64,000 nucleotides of DNA from Hygrophila difformis (GCA_030278955.1 JAOANR010000003.1:25745227-25809226), one strand, 5' to 3'; shown: positions 11,308 to 24,534, counted from the stretch's first letter. Numbers and translations: made by a program. The notes: a model not told the origin generated them from the sequence alone.

Positions 11308-12430
11308 GTGCATGTAATTAAAATATGGAGCCGGGGAACTCCCAACTCAAGTGGATGTGATATGAAGGGCAAGCATGCGGCCACGTGGCCCAAAGTTAAT
11401 AATTACACTGAATGAATTTAGGAGAGCCCGTCCATAGGGACTGTCACTGACGGACAGTCGATGTTCGATAGAGACCACTCACCTCACCTCTATATCATAT
11501 GCCGCCTCTCTAGTCTCTCTATACATATAATGTGGAACAATGTCTGAAACCTATCCTTTTCCATTTGCTTCAATTCGTTACCGTTACCGTTACCGTGTTC
11601 TGATTAATTCTTGACTGCTCACTGTTGAATCAAATCTGTATATATAGATATTAGTATGAAGAAGTAAAACTTGAAACGGCGATCGATTTTGGTTCCGTTA
11701 GTTAAATTAAATTAAATGGGTTTTGGAATTCTGATCCATCCATGTCGTACAGTGGTTTACAGTAAGGTTTTAATTTGGTGGGGGTATATGTAGATGTAGT
11801 AATTAAATGTACCTGGATCTGGATCGTGGTAATCTTAATAATATTCATTTGTGGAGTATATATATACTTTATTATATGGGGGGAAGAATACACTGTGTAT
11901 AGTGTACCACAAGAATCAAGATGGCATTTCTGCGACTGTCTGGGTATTAGCCCATAGGATAGTAGTGAGGACCTGGACAGGGGAGAATTTTGTGGAGTAG
12001 TATTTAAGTCCAATACTTAGCTTGTTGCCATTTAATTTGATTAATATGGGCATTACCAGTGTATTGCATTCCTAATCCTCGGCTGTTCAATTTTAAAAAG
12101 TACTACTACTTCCCGGCGGAGTACATTTAGAATGACATAGTAATCATTTTATGTAGAAAGATTAGGGTTTATGCAATGGTTATTGGGTTTCGAGTTTTAC
12201 GTTATAAATTCAATTGTAAAAATTTAAAATTATATGATGTAATAGTGGATTGTCTGGATTTATATGAAGTGATAATAGTAGATTTATAATTTTACTATCT
12301 TATTTAAATTTATTTAGTTATAGGAATTTGTGTGATTCCACGACAATGAATTTGAAATTTTAATTAAGATTAAAATTTGTATAATATTTATACCATCAGA
12401 TAATAACTAAATTGACGGAATACGGGCCAC
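11308..12430. other. Intergenic, G-box and small inverted repeat
   Basis: No supported gene. A G-box core CACGTG is in GGCCACGTGGCC (about 11380). A perfect 7-bp inverted repeat GACTGTC...GACAGTC lies at about 11439-11459, and a triple GTTACC repeat at about 11577-11595. Open frames here (11702-12013 and others) show no protein similarity I recognise. Confidence 0.3.
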
Positions 12431-12433
12431 TCA

Positions 12434-12887
12434 GGGGCGTTTGGAATGGCTTTTTTTTTAAAATATTTTTTGGCTTTTACTTCTGCTAAAAGCACTTTTA
12501 ATGAAAAATAATGTTTGTTTCGGCTTTTTACAAAAAGCAAAAACACCTCGAAAAGTTGCAAAATCGATTCTGGGAGAGGGATTGCTTCTCCGAAAAGCAG
12601 AAGCCAAAATCACCTAATAATGTGTGCATAGTCATAAATGTCCCTACTAATTTATTTAAATTACACTATAAATATATATTATCCTATATAAGTAGCATTT
12701 CCTTTTTGGTAATTTACATATTTTAAAAACATTTTTCACTTTTACACATCCAAACACACTTTTGAAAAAAAAGTTGTTTTTCAAACATTCAATCCAAACA
12801 CAAAAATTACATGCTTCTGCTTTTGACTTTCACTTCTGCTTCTGCTTTTGGCTTCTGCTTTTTTCAAAAATCAATCCAAACGGGCCC
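12434..12887. mobile_element. Tourist-like (PIF/Harbinger) MITE A
   Basis: 454 bp flanked by TCA (12431-12433 and 12888-12890). Left end GGGGCGTTTGGAATGG; right end, read inwards, GGGCCCGTTTGGATTG. The inner arms are long and partly palindromic, with repeats of CTTCTGCTTTT and AGCAGAAGC. A 3-bp duplication and a GGGC..GTTTGG end fit the PIF/Harbinger MITEs common in plants. Confidence 0.7.
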
Positions 12888-12897
12888 TCAATATTTA

Positions 12898-13342
12898 GGG
12901 CCTGTTTGTTTTGGCTTTTGAAAAAAAGAAGTCAGTAGAAGAAGGAGCGGGAGGAAGAAGGAGAATTCAAAAGCAAAAGCAGCTCAAATAATTGTTTGGA
13001 TGAATATTATTAAAGTTGCTTTTCAACGGAATTTGGATGAATTGTATTACATAGGACTTTTGATATATTAAAATTACTAAAATGGACATAAATATTTTAA
13101 GGATATTTATAATTAACTTTATTTCCTTTTTAAATAGGGTTATTTTTATATTTTTATTACTAAATGACTTCTCATTTTAAAAAAAGTAACCCCTACCTAC
13201 ATTAAAAAAAAGTAGAATTTTAACTTTTGTTTCTCCTTTTATTTTAAAAAAAAGTCAAAACAAACAGCTAAAAAAATTCAAAAGAATTTTTGGGATAAGC
13301 AAAAGTCAAAAGGATAAAAATTAAGGCAAAACAAACAGTTTC
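12898..13342. mobile_element. Tourist-like (PIF/Harbinger) MITE B
   Basis: 445 bp flanked by TTA (12895-12897 and 13343-13345), the preferred Harbinger target. Ends GGGCCTGTTTGTTTTGGC and, from the right, GAAACTGTTTGTTTTGCC. It starts 10 bp after MITE A but has a different sequence inside, so these are two insertions and not one tandem copy. Non-coding. Confidence 0.7.
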
Positions 13343-13482
13343 TTAAAATTTAACATTGACATATGATAGTACATTCTTCACTGATTAAGATTCAGATTAA
13401 TATCAAAAGCTGAGGTTTAAACATGATATACTACCATATTCTATATATGAATACCCTGGACCGTGACCACCCATGAATACTA

Positions 13483-13732
13483 TCCGTTCTTTTATAAGTG
13501 ACAGATTGGAGGTTTTGTCACCATTTATTGAATAATTTTTATTCGAGTTTTTAATACAATTATATATGATAAAATATAATCAAGTTGAATCTTGTTAGAT
13601 TCGTCTAATTGCATAGATTAAGAATATCAAATTTTTATAATTTTTTACTTGTATGCAATTTTAGTTATTGAAGATGAAAAACGTGTATTAAATTGTGTGA
13701 ATGTGGGTCCGTGGTATTTAAAAAAGAACGGA
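13483..13732. mobile_element. Degenerate Stowaway-like MITE
   Basis: 250 bp between TA dinucleotides (13481-13482 and 13733-13734). The inverted ends are TCCGTTCTTTT at left and right. The interior carries GATTCGTCTAATTGCAT, a motif also seen near 5450 and, in inverse form, in the MITE at 6061. The ends have lost the CTCCC start. Confidence 0.55.
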
Positions 13733-13734
13733 TA

Positions 13735-14630
13735 TTAGATACACGGCCTAAAATTCATACTATAAAATTGAAAAATAAACTCATTATTATAGAAGTAAAT
13801 TCTAACCACCTAAGCTAATTGATAGAAGCAGTTTAAATATTGTGAGCTCTACAATCGTAGAATATGTTACAACTTCAACAGTATTTTATTTTTCAAAAAA
13901 ACTATCAACAAATTCAAATGGTCAAATACGTCCTAGTTTACTAGTACAACATAATACACAACACCTAGGGAATTATTTCACATATTGATTCAATTTAAAA
14001 ATCAAAAGTGTGAATAATAGAAACCCTATTATATGCCACAGCACATAAAGATGAACTCCCAATTAAGAATATGGGAAGTAATATTGGAAAACCCTAGATT
14101 GGTGCAGTATGAAAAATATTTGTACATAAAAATAGTATACTAATGCTTTAAGAAGGTGTTGATTAATATTTTTCAAATTAATGGTGCAATATACTACAAT
14201 AAAGACATTGTCATTACTCATTATTGTTGTTGCATTACATACAGAAAAATAAAATGAATAAATGAAACCACTACTCACCAACTGCTCAATTAATTTAGCA
14301 GCTTAAAAATGAGATTTAAGTGGAAACAGAGACTAGTCCATTAAAGGATTAACTGAAATTAGGTCTTGGCACAATTCAATCAACATCTAATACTCATATC
14401 TGTCTCATTTATGTATGAGATGCACATGTTTATGGTGTATGTGCAAATAAGCAAATTAGATGAATAATTAATGGGATGGGGAAAAGGACTGTTGAACCTG
14501 CTAACAACACAGAATCACCACTATCTAACTGCTAAGTGATGACAGGTTCACCAAATTAAAGGCTAAACAATCCCAAGAACAAGCAAGTGTGGCAAGATTG
14601 ACACTTATTTGTGAATTGTGATTATATATT
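13735..14630. other. Intergenic, nothing recognised
   Basis: AT-rich with no convincing coding frame, RNA gene or terminal repeats. Confidence 0.3.
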
Positions 14631-14652
14631 GGGGGGGGGGGGGGGGGGGGGG
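14631..14652. repeat. G22 homopolymer
   Basis: A run of 22 G, followed by T-GGGG-T-GGG, just outside the LTR that starts at 14675. It could fold as a G-quadruplex. Its exact length is likely to be unreliable in the assembly. Confidence 0.7.
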
Positions 14653-14674
14653 TGGGGTGGGATTGGGGGATAAC

Positions 14675-17226
14675 TGTAACACCCTGGTTTTTGATAACCC
14701 AGGTAGGGATGTCACCGCCACACCTCCCTAACAAGGCACGGCTTCTCCAAGCTTGCTAGAGAGATGCAAGGCTATGGTTTCAGTATCTAAAATATTTAAA
14801 AACACATTCAAACAGCCCATGCATTATAGTTCGAAAAATAATCCCATTATAGTTGCAGCGGAAAATAATATCTAAGTATATGTATTGCAGCGGAAATTTA
14901 AATAGGGCCAACATGGCCAAAACACGGGTTAAACAGGCTCGTTCATGCAAGTCATAGTTTAATGCAAAAATTCAAAAATAATGTTCTTCCCAAAAGTGCC
15001 CATGCATGCATATGATCATGCATAATCCACATACTCTGTAAGAAAAAGAAAGAAATGATTTTGGTCAGCCACACGTGCTAAGTAAGTTAACACATAGCAT
15101 GATTATGGGGTTTCAAAGCCATTAATTAAATTTTAATCAAAGCATGCTACTTAGATAATATGCAATTTAATTTAATTAACTAAATGAATTGCATAAATTA
15201 AATCATGGATTCTAACCAATCCTACATTTAGCATAATTTCAGTAAAAGCAGTAATTAATTTAAATAAAGCACTAAATAATTTAAATGGAAGCAATAAATA
15301 AAGTATTTTAGCTATCCCCATTACACCAAGATCATGTATCTCAAGTTTTTCACGATTGCGTCGCAATATCTAGAAGTTTAGCCGGTAGTCTGACGGCCGC
15401 AGCCGTATCCGCCATACCCAGTACCACTCCGGAGCCTCGGGAAACCCATACGGATGTTCCCGAGAGTGTAGGCCATATATCTCATGCCGTTTTGACAATA
15501 TTTCTCATATTTCGCGCGGGGTCACCATCGTCCATAAAGGCACGAAGTGAATATTTAGGAGGGCACCCTGCAGAGCACTCACCCCCTAATTTTATTTAAT
15601 CAAGTCGCAAGGGGATTTTTCAAAAACTCTTGCTTCATGTATTTTATTTCAAAGGAATTTCCGCTCGTTTAAACCTTAAAGGCCAATTTCACAATTTCGA
15701 CAAGTTTATCAAAATATGACTTTCATAAAACGCTGTTTACTCGATAATCATTTAAAAATCCATTTTAAGTCTGAAAATTCTGAAAATTTATCAGTAACTC
15801 GAAAACACAGAGACGAACAAGTTTCGTGTTTTAGGTTTTTCGATCCGGGTTAAGGAACCAAGTCAAAAACATGATTTTCTATCAGAACATTATCCTGTCC
15901 GAGTTTCACAGCAACAGTTTCAAAAACCCGAATTCTACCATAGCAAACGAACTCCAATTTCAACGAAATTTTACAGGAAGGTTCTCAGGACATAAATCTA
16001 CAAGTTTCATGTTCAACCCAAGTTCTAATTAAGCCTAGATCTAATGTCAAAGTCAAACACAAGTTCGAACTAAGAATCTGTCACCGTTTTCAAGATCTAA
16101 ATTTGGGCAGGTTCGTTTGAGGCCGTTTTCAGGTATCAAAACACGATGAAAAATTATGAACATTTTACATGAACTAGATCAGTGTCTTAGGAACGTTTTT
16201 TGTGTTTTAAGTTTTTCCATTTGAACAGTTTTAAGGGTTCGAAAAATTCATACCAAAACGCTGCGCCGTAGGGTTTTCGTGTTGGCAGATTTTAGGGTTC
16301 TTATTTAGATCCTTATGTTTAATTGTATTTTAAATCTCCCAAAACCAAGTAAGCGTTAACTTACAAGAATTTGGATTCTCCGGCTCGTCGATTCGCAGGT
16401 GTGGCTTCCACGTTCACCGTCCGACTCCTAGATCCGTCGGGATCTCCGTTCTTGATTCGGATCGGGGTTTAGAATTGAAAAAGAGATCAAGTTAGATGTA
16501 ATCCCGAATCTTGAATGGAAAGGAATGGACGAAATCTTACCACAACAACGAGGGTCTCTGAATTTTGGTCCAAATTCAGTCTCTTATTGCCTTCGTGCCT
16601 CCGACGACTCCGGAATTAGGATTTGAAACGTATAGAGAATTTTCGAAGGGTTTGAAAAGTGTGCGGGGTCGGAAGGGACGAGTATTTATAGACTTAGGAG
16701 ACCTAGGGGCGTCCAAGATCTGCCCTTGAGTGTCTTGAGCCGGAAGATAAGCAACCGAAGCCGAAAAATCCAAAATCGAGCGAGAGAATCTCGCATAGGT
16801 CATTCATGGGAGCTGGCGCGGGGTTGGCGCGCCAATCCCTTCGCCACGCGCGGCCTTGGCCTGGACTTCGGTCCGAGTCAGGTCGTGCGATCCGTCGGGC
16901 CTTTCCTCCTCTCTTTCGGACTTCTATCCCCCTATGTTCTTGGGCTCTGAATTTCGGACTACTTTTTCGGGCTCCAAATTTCCTATCTAATTTTATTTGG
17001 ATCTGAATTTACATTTGGACTCGAGTTATTGAGTCCATCGGTGTTCGGTTCCCGTGTAACAATTTATTCAATTAAATTGTCTTCGACTTCACGGGTTCTC
17101 GGAACTTTAACTCCTTAAATTAAATTCCCTTTCTCATTTTCTTATGATTCTTTATCTATTTATTATATTTATTTATTTATTGTATTTAATTGTTTCTTTT
17201 ATGTTGCAAAATTCTCGGGTATTACA
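14675..17226 (-). mobile_element. Gypsy-type LTR (truncated element)
   Basis: A 2552-bp LTR in minus orientation. On plus it starts TGTAACACCCTGG and ends CTCGGGTATTACA, so on its own strand it reads TGTAATACCCGAG...GGTGTTACA. It shares with the other long LTRs here the TCAGC/GTGCTaA hairpin (15065-15081, the weakest of the set), the GCAGCGGAAA motifs (about 14840-14900), the AACATGGCC block, the slot for hairpin repeats (one GCCGG..CGGC unit at 15380-15405) and CACCCTGCAGAGCACTCACC (about 15565). Internal sequence follows at 17227-17456, so this is the 3' LTR of a cut-off element and not a solo LTR. Confidence 0.8.
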
Positions 17227-17456
17227 GTCTACCCTCCTTAAGAATCAACTTCGTCCTCGAAGTTGCGTTTCGGATTTTCTCGTGCTAAGAGTTAGTTCTT
17301 TCATTTGTTTTATTATTTTGTGACTGAACTTAGAATTAAAATTTCTAAGATGCCTACGTAACCTGTGAAGGGATCAAGCCATGACGTAGTTCAAAACAAT
17401 TTGAATTTGTTTGTTTATTTCGGAGAAAAATACACGGAAAATACACGGTGTGACAA
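17227..17456 (-). mobile_element. Gypsy 3' internal scrap with PPT
   Basis: Directly joined to the LTR. The polypurine tract on this strand is CTTAAGGAGGGTAGAC, before the LTR start. The segment aligns by eye with 33217-33470 of the complete Tekay-like element (shared GTGAAGGGATCAAG and GTAGTTCAAAACAATTTGAA). The match stops near 17456; the rest of the element is gone. This break is about 385 bp from the stop codon of the kinase gene. Confidence 0.75.
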
Positions 17457-17840
17457 TAACATTATTAAATTCCAATGCGAACAAAATGGAAAAGAATAAC
17501 CAGGAGATTTATTATAGCTAGGCAGGTAGGAGAGAATAAGCAAGTGTACTTATTAGTTAACTAGTGGGCCTAATCACAGTATTTAGCAGGCTGAGTGATT
17601 ATTCTTGCAGATCCAAATAAACCATGCACAAGCTTGAACCTTGAAAATTCGATTCGGCCAGTATGCTCATGCCGGTTAGTGTAGTTATGCATAAATGCTA
17701 AGAATGCATAAAATATATATTGGTCTATCGACTATTTCTGAGTACGTAGACATTACTCAAAATCTTAGTTTTGCATTCATGTGCAACAAAGGTTGTGGCT
17801 AGCCAAATGTGACGTACCAAGAAATGTGTGGAGATGTAAC
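17457..17840 (-). other. 3' flank of the kinase gene
   Basis: Contains the presumed 3' UTR. I see no canonical AATAAA shortly after the stop codon. No other gene. Confidence 0.4.
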
Positions 17841-20800
17841 TCAAGTGTTGTTCTCCTGCGCATTGGTTTTCTTGTATTTTTGGAGCTCTTCCTGGGCACA
17901 TTCAAGCCTGGAGAATAATGATTTGTTTGTTTAGGTTGTTCTGAATTCAGTATAAGGTGGTTGGTGGTGGTTAAAAGGTCGTACAGAATGAATACCTCCT
18001 CTTTAAATCATTTATCTCGACGAGCAGTTCCTTCTCCCTGTCATTAGCTGCCTCTATCTAGATGCATAAATTTGATTACATGTACATCAACCAAAATAGA
18101 TATCATTAAATTACTTTTAACACTGAAAACTTATAAAATAAAAAATACTAATATATAACCAACGAATTAAAAAAAAAAAAAATCGTAGATGTTGTGCATT
18201 CACTCAATATAGTGAACAGGAAGATTGAAGTTGCATTTATCAATTCAACTTATATAAATTAACATCAAACTAGAGGCTCATATATAGGGGTTAAAGATAC
18301 CAATAAAAATTTTCATACCAATGAAATGTCTGTCGTTGCAGGGTTCATTGGCACGCATCCTATGGCAGAAAGGTGGAAGATGGTCACAAAACAAGAGAAA
18401 AATAGATTACACTTCCTCTGTTAAAAAATCTTGATCATTTTAGCAAAATTTTCAGACATATTTAGATAACTCATAAAAGTAATAAACCACAGTTATTACT
18501 AGTATAAGTGGAAAAGTACTTTTGAAATCCATAAAACCACAGTTATTATGAACTACATCTTTCTCCAAAAATTATACAGTAGTAATTATTTACAAACGAA
18601 TGAAGTATTTGATGTGTGAAGTTTTGCATTGATTTTTCGATACCTGAGGAATCATTAGATGCTTGTTTCATTGCTCTAAGAATGAAATCCTGTCAGGAAG
18701 AGACATCAAAACGAGAAAGTCATAGGCATATACAAAAAACTATATGGAGAATGCATCCAAAAGAAATTTCATAATAGCTAGTGTACCCTTTCAAGAACAT
18801 TTGTCTGAAGAATAGACAGCAGAAGCAGGAAAACAGAATGGCCACTAGGACTTGATTGAATAGCCTCAAGAGGCAACGCGAGAGAGGCAGTTGGAATTGC
18901 AGCAGTCACCTAGATATCCAAAATGTTCTTTTAATCATCTAAGCATGCAAATTATAATGATGCTCATGATATACTTCATGATAAAGGAATAGCTGAGTCA
19001 ACGAAAACAGCTCACAGTGCTGAAAAAGGATTGAATTTTGCAACTCTCAATGCAAGAAATGTCATCGGACAAGAGACATTCATGATGCAACAAATGGAAG
19101 TAATGTATTGTCATAAGTGAAACACTATATTTCGACAGAATACGCTCTAATTTTTAAGAATTTAATGTCCTATATAACAGTGATGCAGATTTCCACACCA
19201 ACCTGCATGTTGAGGCTCTTTGGCATCACATGAGACAGAGCCACCTATGATGCAGAAAATAAAATCGTCTAAGTAAATGAAAACAAGATACTCATAAGCA
19301 ATGTTAAGACCAGATAATAACCTTTTCGTTTTCAATGTTCTCTGACGTAACCTTGAATCGCCCTTTTTGATGAACAACATGATTCTTTGCCTTCTCATCA
19401 ACTCCATTGCCATCGACTGTATCACAAAATGCAGTTTAACTTGTAAGAGAAAGATCATAGAAATATAAAGAACATACATGATATATCTGTTAATTAAAAT
19501 TCAATGTTATGATCAAGCTGGGTAGCTAACTTGCCTGATATTTTTGACCCTTTGTTTAGTATTTCGAGTTGAGCACAATCTGATGTTTGCATAATGACGA
19601 GCCCATCATGTGACAGATTTTGGGCTTTTTCTCTTTGTATAATACAGGAAAAATAAGGTATAGAGAAGCACATGAGATACGCAGTTGAAAAAAAGCTATT
19701 TAAGTAAATAAAAGCTGAAAATGCAAGGGAAGCCAATAATTATTGATGCAATTAAATAGATCAGGCTTTAGAACTTAGTGCAAACTAAACCCGCTCCCAA
19801 CATGGGACTCCAACGGCTTAAACTTTGATGACAAGGTCAAAAGGTAAAGATGATGGTTGTGGCCCAAGCCATCTAATCCTCCTACCTAAACGTCAAACTG
19901 AGATAAGTCTCATTTAAGGTGGATTTACATCCCTATTCCTTTCTGCAACTTATCTGAAAAAACCTTTCTGGATAGCCATTTTTATGTGTAGAATTGAGAT
20001 GTGAAGGGCATTTGGACTCTAATGGCTCCAAAAGTCCCTGGGGAACGTTTAACTATTAGAAGTAGATCATCTATAATTGTATGATTATCATTCGAGAAAT
20101 GGCATATCATGTATTTAGCTACAAAACATGGATTTTACGTAAAGAACAAGAATAATAAACTGAAGAATCTCCACAAAGAGCAGAAGTAATGAAACAAAAG
20201 TTACAAAAAAAAATAAAAATTCTCATACCTTTCATTAGGAACAGGTTGGGCTCCTGATGGTTTTCTGTTCGCCTCTGGGGCCGAATTTTTCATAGACCTG
20301 TCTTCTGTCGGATTTCCATTTCCAAGCATATTTGTTGTCTGCCCTTCAGTGGTTGAACCAAGAATCCTAGCCTCACCATTGGATTTTTTACACTTAGCTC
20401 TAAGGGGAGAACCATTTAATCAGAACAGCAAAGATATTTTACATAACCTAGAAAGGCTCAATGACAAATACTAATAAAAAGATACTTGCACGATTGATTA
20501 AAAAACAAAAAACTCACAGAAGGATTAATATGTGACACAAGACCTTACAGAAACTTAGGAATTACTAAATATGATAGCATACGTGTTAGTTGTGGTGTCC
20601 ACTTCTGAGACAGAACTTGAGGCATTATATTCCTGTGAAGACTATCATGTTAGAGAAAGATGATCCTTCATAAGAAGAATTCATTATAGCTTACAGATGC
20701 ATCAGAAGAATGTTGCATTGCAAACAATGACTGATGTTGCTGTTGTTTGGTTGGTGTGATGTCATCTTTCTCCATAAGACAATCATCATCCTGAATCTAA

Positions 20801-22989
20801 AAGCAGCTAAGATACATCTATGCATAAACACACATGAATATAATGCATTTAACTGAAAATCATCAGAGGATTAAATACCAGTGCAGCTTGAGCCCTGATA
20901 TCTTCAAGATTGAAGTCCCAGGCACTAATCCCACTGTTGTATTTGTTCTGCAAATACACACAGGAGCACATTAAGAAAAATAATAAAATAAAATAACTAA
21001 GAATCAAACCCTCAAATACCAATCAGCCAAATTCCAATAAGTTCGATGGATTAAGGCAAACAAAGCAAGCATTATACACCTATCGCCATTAAAAGCTTAA
21101 CAATGAATAAACAGCCCTTAAATGTCACTATAATTAAAGATCGAAGAGCCATTGTCTTGTGTAACAGGGTTTTCGCAATTGTGTGGGAGAACTCAATTAT
21201 GGAAGAGCTCTTTAATATGTGCTACAGAATTTTTAAATTTATGTCCTGTGAGAATACTTTATAAAATCATGACTTGGAAGCAGCTGTTTTGATATCTATA
21301 AGGAGATGAGAAAAAAATTCAAGGCTTCGAAAGTAAAGGATAAGTTGAAGATACAGACAAGAACATGAAATAGTGGGAAGGGTGAGAACTATACTCAGTT
21401 GTCATAATTCCAAGAACTCAAATGAACTTATTGCACACTTATTGGTCATGCATTGTTGAAGGGTGTCACTGAAAGCTACAATGAAGGTGGGAGCTCCTGT
21501 GTGTAGTGCGTGAAAACAGGTGTAATGGAACAGTGATGAACAAGAATTACATCAATGCATATGTGCTTGAAGGAATGAGGCATATCCAGGCACAATTATC
21601 TGGTTTCTTGCCCTAAGTGGATGTGTCATTTAAATCAATTTGTGAACAGCTAGCAAACATTTAAGATTGATTCCAATTATACACCAATAGAATTCTCAAG
21701 GACAACACAATAACTAGATAAATAACCACCTACACATAATAGTGTCAGAAATTCTAATTTCTGGGTTGGAAACCAAACCTGGGATATTTCTTCCTTCTCC
21801 CCATCTGGCATTTTCTTTTGAGCAAGCATTTCCTCATCCTTTTTCTAGGTAAAATTATATCCTTTATCATCATTTAACCCAATTCAGAGAAAATTATTTT
21901 ATCGACCATGCAGTAGCATTGTTTTCCTCATCAAAGCACAAACCTTTATTGCCTTGAGACGATCACCAAGAGTTTGCAACCCTTCCAGAAGATGCCTAGC
22001 AATATAATCATTTGATCTAGCCTTTCTGAAAAATGAATGCTTTAATAACTTTCTTGATGAAGGTCTTTTTGAAGGATCTTTTACCAAACAACTTGCAATC
22101 ATCTGCTTAAAGGACTAGACAGACAAAAAAGAACATTTGAAATGGTATCCAACCCCAAGAAATTATTTAATCATGCCATGTATGTTTCTAGGCAAGCATA
22201 CCTTCGAAAACTTCATATCCCTCTCATAATCAAGACCAGGGGGAGCATTTTGTAATGTCATAAGCAATACCTAAAATAAGTGAATCCTTAACATGTATTC
22301 GTATCATTATTAACTAAAGATATTCCATGCAGAAAAAACAGTATATCAATATAGTTGTGAGCACCTTCATTGGAGGATATTTTGAGAAAGGTGCATGACC
22401 ATGTGCAAGCTCTAAAGCAGTTATGCCAAAAGACCAAATATCGGCCCTGTCAAAAATTGTTTATCCACAATATAAGTGAATGATCCAATAATAATTCTAC
22501 CTAAGTATGCAAATAGTCAAATAGATTAGCTGATGAACAAACTTGAAGTCATAACCATGAGAATGCTCCATAACCTCTGGTGCCATCCTACAAACACATA
22601 TTAACTGTCACTACACATACACCAAAATGAAAATTATAATAGATTATACCATGAGCAATATCTTTCAAACACCACAGAATTTTAACAAATACAGATTGAA
22701 TACTTATATGTATGACATACCTGCACGCACACACACACATTAATGGATACACATTTGTGTGCATGTGTGTGTGTGTGAACTGAGAGATATAGAGGACAAT
22801 GAAGATACTTTGCATTCGATATCATACCAGCAAGGAGTACCAACAAATGTATTTCTCATGCGTTGTCTATCTCCACCATCGAACAGGTAGGCAGAAACAC
22901 CAAAATCACCCAACTTTATTCCACCATGTGAATCAATAAGAATATTACCAGCCTGAAATATATCACATGGGGGACTACTGAAATCAATG

Positions 22990-23040
<51 letters not shown>

Positions 23041-24534
23041 TTGAAGTTTAAAGAGAAATCTGGCAGTAGTACCAATGCTTTGATGATAATGTATTACTAT
23101 ACCAATGCTTTGAGAGAGTCTATGTATATATATATAATTATTACTTGATTTCCATCACAGCCAATGAAACTTTTTCATTTTCTCTTAGTTATCAATATAT
23201 TTTAAACGTTGTTCTATCTATTCTGTGGTGGGACGCTAGCTCTCAAGGATCGTCCAGAGATCTTTTGTGAATGAATTCACTACAAGTGTGAAAGAAAAAG
23301 AAAGTTCAACAGTGTTACAATTATGTACTGATGGGAAATTCTTTGAAGGGCACACATGAAGCAACTGAATTAGAAAGGCAAGCATATGAAATAAGTGCTG
23401 AAATGTTTGTTTACTCACTTTTACATCCCGATGAATGTGGCCATGTTCATGAAGATATTCCAATCCCCTCAAAACTTCACGCAAAATTGTAGCAATCACA
23501 ACTTCCTCAAAACCATCCGGGTGTGATAACTTCAAAATATGTAGGCATGAACCACCAGCCATGTAAGGCATTACAACCCACAAACTGTGATCTCTAATGA
23601 AGGAGCAGTGTGATTTTAGAACATTGGGGTGATCAACAAGGATCATAATCTGTGCTTCCCTTGAAATGTTGGTCTGGAAATAACAAGAACAACTTATTCT
23701 AAAAAGCTTATATGGCCTGTTTCCAAGATAGGTATTCAAGCAGTCAAACCTACAAATTAAAACATGACAACCAAATTGACTGAAGAATATACTGGTGCTC
23801 TCCTACTAATGACCAATATATAGTGGCCCAGGGTAAAACCATTTAACTATTTAAGAATTAGTGTGGGCACTAAAACGTAGCAATGGTTTGAGGCCAGAAA
23901 TAACATCTTTATGAATTCCACATTCGGCGGTATTTTGCACACATTATCGATTGGTAAATTATGTTCTTCACAAAATAGCACATAGTAGTCTTGTTGAAAT
24001 AACCGGCATATACCCAAAAAGGTACAGGACCATTATCTTGTTGAACAACTTATTAGAAAATTATCTATAGGCGAACATCTGATTCACATCTATGGTTTCC
24101 ATTCTCATAAACTAAACATCATACTAACCACATCAAACTTCAATATTCTATACAATAATGTGTCTTAAAATTGGTCATTGCAAATACAAATCCATTTCCC
24201 AAAGCAACAGAAACCTTCCAATAAGACAAAAACGCTGGCAACATATTTACATATCAATCAACATTCACTTAAAACAGAATCAGAGCACATTATCCTGGAG
24301 AAGAAGTGATAAAACAATTAAAACTCTACCAGCATGAATATTTCAAACAACAATACAAACAGAACTAACCAGATCAGTATTATTGCGCTCAAAGTCAAGA
24401 ACTTTGATAGCTACGACCTCATTAAACGGTTTGCACAGTGCGCGATAAACGGAAGCACTGGCTCCAGCCCCCACCTCTTCATACAGAGTATAGTGCTCTG
24501 CTCCAATCGGATACTTCTTTCTCTCCTTCTCCAT
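17841..24534 (-). CDS. STE20/GCK-type protein kinase (OSR1/SPAK/Fray-like)
   Basis: A cytosolic serine/threonine kinase of the plant STE20 family related to Fray/OSR1/SPAK and Arabidopsis BLUS1. Twenty coding exons, minus strand, high to low: 24534-24370, 23673-23419, 22952-22828, 22587-22543, 22446-22365, 22270-22202, 22114-21944, 21844-21779, 20947-20879, 20790-20695, 20632-20583, 20399-20229, 19632-19535, 19416-19322, 19244-19203, 18909-18787, 18689-18644, 18359-18319, 18057-17996, 17907-17841. They total 1938 nt (645 residues plus stop) with consistent phases and no internal stop. Motifs: glycine loop GAGASASVY (22-30), VAIK lysine 44, HRDVK (136-140), DFG (156-158), GTPCWMAPE (178-186). 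The C-terminal half has [10 protein letters not shown] (505-514) and a short coiled coil (about 604-645). All introns are GT-AG except the one after 19535, which starts GC. An in-frame ATG at 24636 exists, but [11 protein letters not shown] at 24534 fits the family start. The GC intron and small exons 4 and 18 are the least certain parts. Substrates cannot be read from sequence. Confidence 0.92.
18410..18609. mobile_element. Possible MITE in a kinase intron
   Basis: Inside the intron between exons 17 and 18. Left end ACTTCCTCTGTT, right end read inwards ACTTCATTCGTT, about 200 bp apart. This resembles a decayed Stowaway-type end pair. Weak evidence. Confidence 0.35.
22708..22779. repeat. (CA)n/(TG)n in intron 3
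   Basis: A CA run (about 22721-22739) followed after some 16 bases by a TG run (about 22755-22778), together a potential hairpin inside an intron of the kinase gene. Confidence 0.6.
22993..23036. repeat. (TA)22 microsatellite in intron 2
   Basis: A pure TA array of 44 bp within the kinase intron between exons 2 and 3. Confidence 0.9.

Noticed and set aside
14525..14734. Small minus-strand frame starting MLGRCGGDIPTWVI
   Set aside because: Near-identical frames appear at each LTR end (26672-26866, 30548-30733, and 48248-48442 on plus). They are translations of the shared LTR terminus, not genes.
23236..23739. 167-residue kinase-like frame taken as one gene
   Set aside because: Only 23419-23673 is exon; both sides read through introns, and the true protein continues in the other exons.
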